Positions 58,305 through 64,000 of a stretch of DNA of 64,000 nt are shown in pieces; positions within the stretch are counted from its first letter, which is position 1, and the number at the start of each line of letters is the position of its first letter. Made by a program: the position numbers and the translations under genes. The notes beneath the pieces were generated by a model. The model saw only the letters and a program-made list of their open reading frames with translations. It was not told the DNA's origin and did no database searches. This DNA comes from Chaunax sp. Z400 (lineage: Eukaryota; Chordata; Actinopteri; Lophiiformes; Chaunacidae), in contig CM075206.1 of NCBI GenBank assembly GCA_037577475.1, positions 11,877,401-11,941,400 of the forward strand, written 5' to 3'.

Positions 58305-59500
58305 TTGTGTTCATGATTGATTCACTGCCAATATAGAAGAAAGAACAATTGCTACGAGGTAAGAATTAAAATTCGACACGTTGCTGAAAGGGGTCATTTC
58401 AAATTTCCATTCTGCATCCAGTGCGACTGCTGAAGTAGAGCTCATTAATATTTCCTGTCAAATGAATTGATTTAAGAATTTTAACACATTATGCTGCCAT
58501 TAAGCTCACAGAGTTTACTGATTTTTCTGTAGAACATGAAAAGTACATTGAGATAAAGGCTGAAGGGAAAAGCCTGATTTGTGTCATGCATATTGTTTGT
58601 TTTGTTTCCATATTTCTCCCTCAATTATTTATGACTTTTAGTGGCCTATGGGAATCATGATGAATGGCCCAATTCAGAACAAATAAGGTAGTTTAACATT
58701 TTTAAACTCCACAGCTCAGGGCTGTTGTCCTGGTCTTGCTGTTGTTAAGTTGTTGCAAGCTCCCACACACCAAGCTGACGGTGACCATTGGGGCTGCTGG
58801 GTCACTGGTTTTGCAAGTGTGCCTGGATTTTGTTTTTAACGATGGAGGTTGTTGAATAAGCAGCAAATGCAGTCATGAGAGACCTCTCTGATCGGCTTTT
58901 CAGTCAAGGAAGTTGCCAATTTCACACATTTCACACAGATCCTCCTCTCCTTTTATTGCCTTCACCTTTTCTTGCCGTCTTAAAGAAACAACACACAGCT
59001 TTACTGTGCCAGTCTCAACTTTATCATCCATTCTCTCCATCCATATTCCAAGCAAACAACAATACACTCAATAACCGCGTTTTGTTATGTATTCTGCAAT
59101 ATTTATGGGTTGCAAAAACGATTAGTGACTATTTTTCTGCCATAACGACACAAAATTAAAGGGAAAGTTATATCTAAGTATGGAGCTACTACCAGCAGCT
59201 ATAGTAACTTAACATATAGCACCAAGACTATCAACAGGGAGATACAGCTAATATGTCCAAAGCTCACTAATTAGCATGTATCTCATTTGCAAATCTGCAC
59301 TGTAACTGAAGTGTGCAACAAATAAAGTTTGGTCAACACCAGTAACTTGAGTCTCTGATGGTTGTTGTAGCTTAACATTTAGTCTGCAGGCATAACAGTG
59401 ATATCAGTCTTCTCATCTACATACTGTAGCTATCTCTGCTTTGCTAAATAAGTATCTTCATTTCAATCACTTTTGAATATTTCATTATAGCCAAAGGCTT
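58303..59500. other. Unique AT-rich sequence, complex at 58430-58690
   Basis: 58430-58690 carries ctcattaatatttcctgtca and ccctcaattatttatgactt with little repetition, a texture often seen in conserved non-coding DNA. No exon supported. Confidence 0.3.
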
Positions 59501-59509
59501 TCTTTTAAA

Positions 59510-59745
59510 CTGGGTTTTTATGTTTTTAGGTCTATTTATTACTCTTATAAATTTTTTGGATTATGCTGTAATTCATTTTTGAAGCAACACTAAACCCTTA
59601 CTCTATTTTCCATATGTCACCCTATTTTATTCATGCATTACTGCATATTTTATCTCTGTGTTTATGTTTTTGATGTAAATCACTTTATAACTTTGGTTTT
59701 GATAAGTGTTGTAAAGTATTATTTATTTATTATGTGTTGAAGAAC
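59510..59745 (+). repeat. Possible diverged LINE 3' end
   Basis: gatgtaaatcactttataac then tttggttttgataagtgttg and aaagtattatttatttatta resemble the fish LINE tail gtaaagcactttgtaac...ttggttttgaaa.gtgctatataaataaa followed by att repeats. Only the tail is recognisable. Confidence 0.5.
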
Positions 59746-62700
59746 ATCTTTTTCTTTTTACAAATGTAAGGCTTTTTTTTTTTTTAGGTCTAAATGGGGT
59801 GTGAGGGCCATTAGACAAGCAAAGCCAGGGAGGTAGATGCTGTAATGTATGCTACAGATGGACTTTCATAAACAATTTGTTGTGCGTTTCTCTGTATACT
59901 GATGTTGTCTGTCTGCATGCGACGGAGAGAAAGCAAGATTTGCATGGAATCGCATTTAATCTCTCCATTCATCCATCCATCCACCCACTGATCCAGTCAA
60001 ACAGAGAGAGAGAGAGAGAGAGAGACAGCACAAAACAGTGCGAGTGTGTGTCCTTCCAGCTCAGCTCATTCCCACATGATTTAGCACTCATATTAAAACA
60101 GGAATATATTATATCTCAAATTCAATTTGATAAGAGGGCAGTGTCAGCATTTTGCCTGTCATCTCCAGTGATTGGAAAAGACTGGGATGGATGTGTATGC
60201 CTACTCTTATTCAAGTCTTTCTGATTCTCTTTTGACAGAACAGCCACACAAACACACTCAAACACACACTCAAACACACACACACACAAACACACACAGA
60301 GAAGTCGAGACATATTTTGGGGGCTCTAAACTTAATTCTGGTTAACATTTGGGAGAGAAGCTGGCTTGCAGCCTTTTCTGCAGAAACAGTGAAATAACAA
60401 TGAAGCAATACATGGAGTGTATGAGAGAAATATTTCTCCTCTGATAGTCTAACACTCTAAAGTTCAGACTTTCGACAAACATTGGTGTCATGACATACCC
60501 TTCAGTTACCGTTAAGTCTTGGTGCTTGTGTCTGCATAGCTCTGACTGACATGCTATTATGTTCATAAATATGCATAATGCACACATGCTACATCATGCT
60601 GACGCCTTCCACTTTGCATAAAATGAAGACCCTCATATTCTATGCCTATGGAGCAACTGTAAAGGGATTTTTTTTAAACGGTTGGGTTGATAGGTGAGCC
60701 CCTGATAGTGGGCCTGTCTTATTTGATTAGGGAGGGTGGCCACATGAGGTCAGAACTGTATTGAAAATTTGAAGCTAATTGCTAACCCCTTGACTGACAG
60801 CAACTCAGAAAAACAGATACAGCGGGGGGAGCGCTGATGCCGAGGCTGTTCATTCCTGGCATCAACATCCGGCCTATGTGATCCTATCATAAGAGGACAG
60901 CTCCGAGCACATCAGCTCACACCTGGCATTAACATGCGTCTGCATATATCTATTTCTCAAATGAGCGCTTGTGATCGGGTCTCACTTCCCCAAACTATAT
61001 GCAAATAAAAAAATGAAAATAAACATTGCTGGGACAAATGGCCACAATGTTTTTTTAAATGATGAAATTAAATAAATAATGAGGACAATGTCAGTGACAG
61101 TGTGTCACAATATTTATAATGTTTCTCCTAATTCTACAACTCACAAAATGTTGAGATTTTTTAAAGCCATTCGGCAGAATTTCCCCACAGGCAACAAATA
61201 AATACATTTACAAGCATTTAATGCAAATTTACCAGCAGGCATGTATGAGTTAGAATACACCGTAGCCTTTTCCCAAAGTTTCTCTTCACTTAACAAATCC
61301 CAAAACTGCATTACATTTCAGGGGGGAGTCTGGTGATACTTGTTCAATGTTGAAATCCGTTGAAACAGTTTGTTCACAAACAACTGCTGCTTATCTTGGC
61401 AGGTATGAGAGCCCAAATATGCAATTTGCATTACATTAAACCAAATGGAAATAAGTGTTTTTCCTGTGTACAAAAATCCATTCTGTCTTTGTTGTGTCTT
61501 TGTGCTGTTTCAGCGAGTAAACGATCTTTCAACGTGGACCAGGATGCGTTTGTGTACACTCTGCTAAAACAATGTGGCCATATGTCAGCCATACTAACTG
61601 TGAATGTCATGTGATTGGATCTAAATGCATCCTCAATGTGTCTAAGTGCATTCAAACCTGTACTTAGCTGTCCAGCTTTAATCAGATCACCCAGGACATA
61701 TGTTAATATCAAGTGTAAACAGGCTCATAGAATTTAGAAATACTAGCCCTAGATGTAGTCTGGCATTGGTAAAATGTCAAAGAGCAACATAACTGAGAGC
61801 ACAGTGGTTCAGGAACATGGAAAAAAAAACAGTTAAATATTCCTAAGGGTTTATTTCAGTTCAATTTTAGCTGTAAGTGAAAGTAGAGGACAAAGTCTGC
61901 GGTGAGGTGTAGCTAGGGTGAAATTTTCATTATACAATAGATGATAAGGAGCGATTCTGCTGTCTTGCAGCTGACAGAAGGATCATTTCAGCACCCAGGA
62001 GGGCGAATAGTCCAGACAGCGCAGTGATAGCCAGGTCGCCACAGGGAAGAGAATGCTGAACCTATTAACTACAGAGTGCAAAACTGGAATATAAGGTTGA
62101 ACCATTGCCTGGAGGCAGGGGGTACAGTTCCTGTTGGATCCTTCATATTGTTTTTCAGCACTAAGGTGACTTAGAGGAATTTTGAAAAGTGGACTAAGGT
62201 GATAATGGGTGAACCGCACAGAACAGACAGAAATGCACAGGGAGCTGAGCCAACAGGGCGTCTAGTCAGGAGATAACTTGGGTTTGGACAAGAACTAGAG
62301 CGGAATCCCTGGTGAGAAAAGGCTGGATTTGACAGATGTTGTAAAATCGTCTGAATCGTGTCTTTGCAAAGTGAGGTTTAAAAGGTCACTGCTGGTCACA
62401 CTGGGGGATGTGTGAGGGACCGGTGGTCCGGGTTTGCTCTTATACTGAGGGTGTAGAGGTCTTGCAGAAGCAAGGATTTGCAGCATAACCGAGAGTGCAA
62501 TTTGTTATAGGTGCCTGAGCCTTACAAACCCCAAGTTGGTGTGTGATTTTCAGAAGTGAAATTAAAAAGACATGTTTGCTAATTAAACACGAGTGACCCA
62601 CACGCATGAGGAAGCACTTAAGAGAGAGGGAGCAAAAGCAAAAGAGCAGCAGAAAAACTGACTAGTAATGTGTCATTATGATATCAAAGGGTGAAAGGAT

Positions 62701-63407
62701 GGGTGCAAAACGCTTGCCTTTATACATATACCACTATATACCACATATACCCACTGGTGCAGTATCTTTGAAGGTGATGGAGTCCTTGATTCCAGAGAGA
62801 GTGAATTTCAGTCTGAATTTAGGTTGCAGCAATGTTTGTTTGTAATTGTTTGCTGTAGAAAGCTGATCATGCATCCGTCTCTTCCAGATTTATGTCTGTA
62901 CAGAAAAGTTTGAATCGGCTGAACCTATTGAAAGTGAAGAATATCTTTACAGTTTTCATCATCACAGTCTACAAGATAAAGGTGGCACTGCATGGCATGC
63001 AAGCTGCAAGCTGTGTGGTTAGCTCTGTTGATTTAAACTACTGGTGAATTTCTTTTATTGTGAGGTTTATGTTCTCTATGAGTGGGATACCCTCCAGGTG
63101 ACGTTATTTATTCCCACAGTTCAATACTCCCTCAAAGAAAAGAAAAGTTCAGACTGTAACTTATAACATATAGCTGAAGTGAAAACATTTGTAATATGAG
63201 TCTATAATAAGACAACAGATAATCAATGATTGTGATATCACTAATTTTTATTTCTTATATAGCAATTTACTCACATACAAGACACGATAAGACACAATGG
63301 AGGAATGAAGACAAGTTTAAAAGCCAAAACATTGCTAAAAAACAAACAAACTGCTTGCATTATCATCATCTTTCGTTGAAAACCTGAAGCATGTGTCAGG
63401 ACATGGC
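59746..63407. other. Unique AT-rich sequence with short microsatellites
   Basis: A T-run at 59773-59785, CATC units at 59968-59984, (AG)n at 60004-60025 and CA-rich at 60244-60299. The stretch 61980-62520 has low-stop minus-strand frames but no recognised motif. No exon supported. Confidence 0.4.
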
Positions 63408-63600
63408 CTGCCTCGCTATTTTAAAGAAAGTGAAGAGAAAAAAAATTCCCTGGATCCACGCCTTGATCGGGATCCACATCAAAATATAATCCCCTTTTCC
63501 CGATTCCTATAACCACCTGTTTACAAAATTACATTGAAATCTGTCAAGAACTTTTTGAGCTACTCTGCAAACAAACAAACAAATCAACAAAAACTCCAGA
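63408..63600 (-). repeat. Dispersed teleost repeat, second copy of the 561-795 family
   Basis: The plus strand reads cctcgctattttaaagaaag, then tggatccacgccttgatcgg gatcc, aaatctgtcaagaacttttt and gcaaacaaacaaacaaatca. This is the reverse order and orientation of the blocks in the 561-795 copy (caac repeat = inverse of gtttgtttg; ggatcc block; cgagata-type end). Confidence 0.65.
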
Positions 63601-64000
63601 ACAGCTACTAAAGGTTAGGGCTAAATCTCATATTTCCAAGTTTGGTGATGAAATCCTTTATTCTAAAACATCTGCGACATCGAATATGTTATTAACCTGA
63701 ATGATAGATCTATTGAAAAAAACAAGAGTGATCCCTCCTATAAACTTTGCCAGCAAACTTCTTGACCCCTCCACTTCCATCATGCGTGTCAATTGCCATT
63801 CATAGAAGCGAGACATTACTCCTGCCTAAGAGCACTCATTGAGGGATGAAGCAAGGAAATGGGCTCATATATATGCAAAAGTTAAAGGTGTGAATAGCAT
63901 GTGAATGACCAAATGCATTGGCTCTTGCTCTTGTAAACACAGTAAACACAGGTGATTGCTAATAGGGAGAGGCTGAGCAGGTGTTATTCACAACTCAGGT
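63601..64000. other. Unique AT-rich sequence to the window end
   Basis: Nothing recognised. Confidence 0.4.

Larger units (their letters stand above)
27641..64000. other. Upstream or intergenic, gene-free DNA
   Basis: To the right of the promoter block no open frame exceeds about 117 codons and none shows recognisable domains. Content is repeats, microsatellites and unique AT-rich sequence, itemised in other entries. An intron of a plus-strand neighbour cannot be excluded. Confidence 0.4.

Noticed and set aside
61980..62520. Possible retroelement LTR
   Set aside because: The texture is repeat-like, but no terminal, promoter or tail motif could be recognised.

Overview
The window looks like ray-finned (probably percomorph) fish nuclear DNA. 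It is AT-rich and non-coding over nearly all its length. It carries many long (CA)n/(TG)n microsatellites and old copies of dispersed repeats that I recognise from teleost genomes: tRNA-derived SINEs, L2/CR1-like and Rex3/RTE-like LINE pieces, a Tc1-type MITE, a hAT-like MITE, LTR-like elements, the GCTAACATGCTAA repeat and the cctccaccaa...tgtctgtctgtttg repeat. No bacterial-style gene organisation, operon, CRISPR array, rRNA or tRNA gene is visible. Family names rest on memory of consensus sequences, not on a search. The one gene segment I can support is a first coding exon on the minus strand (27254-27350). It encodes a 32-residue signal-peptide-like N terminus and ends in a GTAAGT donor in phase 1. 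It lies in a CpG-rich block (about 27030-27600). Its 5' UTR and promoter would lie to the right and its transcript would run leftward out of the window. I see no second exon, so positions 1-27253 are read as part of a first intron of at least 27 kb, and 27.6-64 kb as upstream or intergenic DNA. The protein is secreted or membrane-anchored by inference; I do not recognise the gene. Layout: 0-27 kb, intron-like DNA with LINE pieces at 3.2-3.6, 5.9-6.2 and 20.0-20.4 kb, a MITE inside the 5.9 kb LINE piece, a SINE at 9.45-9.69 kb, an LTR-like element at 10.5-11.1 kb, and two stretches rich in homeodomain-type motifs (8.4-8.76 and 16.1-16.3 kb). 27.0-27.65 kb, CpG-rich promoter and exon 1. 29.9-31.4 kb, a 1.5-kb minisatellite of about 49 copies of a 31-bp unit; about 45 of them carry the forkhead-type core TGTAAACA. 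31.4-64 kb, gene-poor DNA with SINEs at 45.75 and 50.3 kb, foldback or MITE-like repeats at 38.5 and 53.5 kb, LTR-like segments, poly-G and poly-C tracts and several long CA repeats. The most interesting observation is the forkhead-core minisatellite about 2.3 kb upstream of the inferred promoter. It also shows higher-order block duplications (186 bp and 837 bp). Whether it has any function cannot be told from sequence alone.
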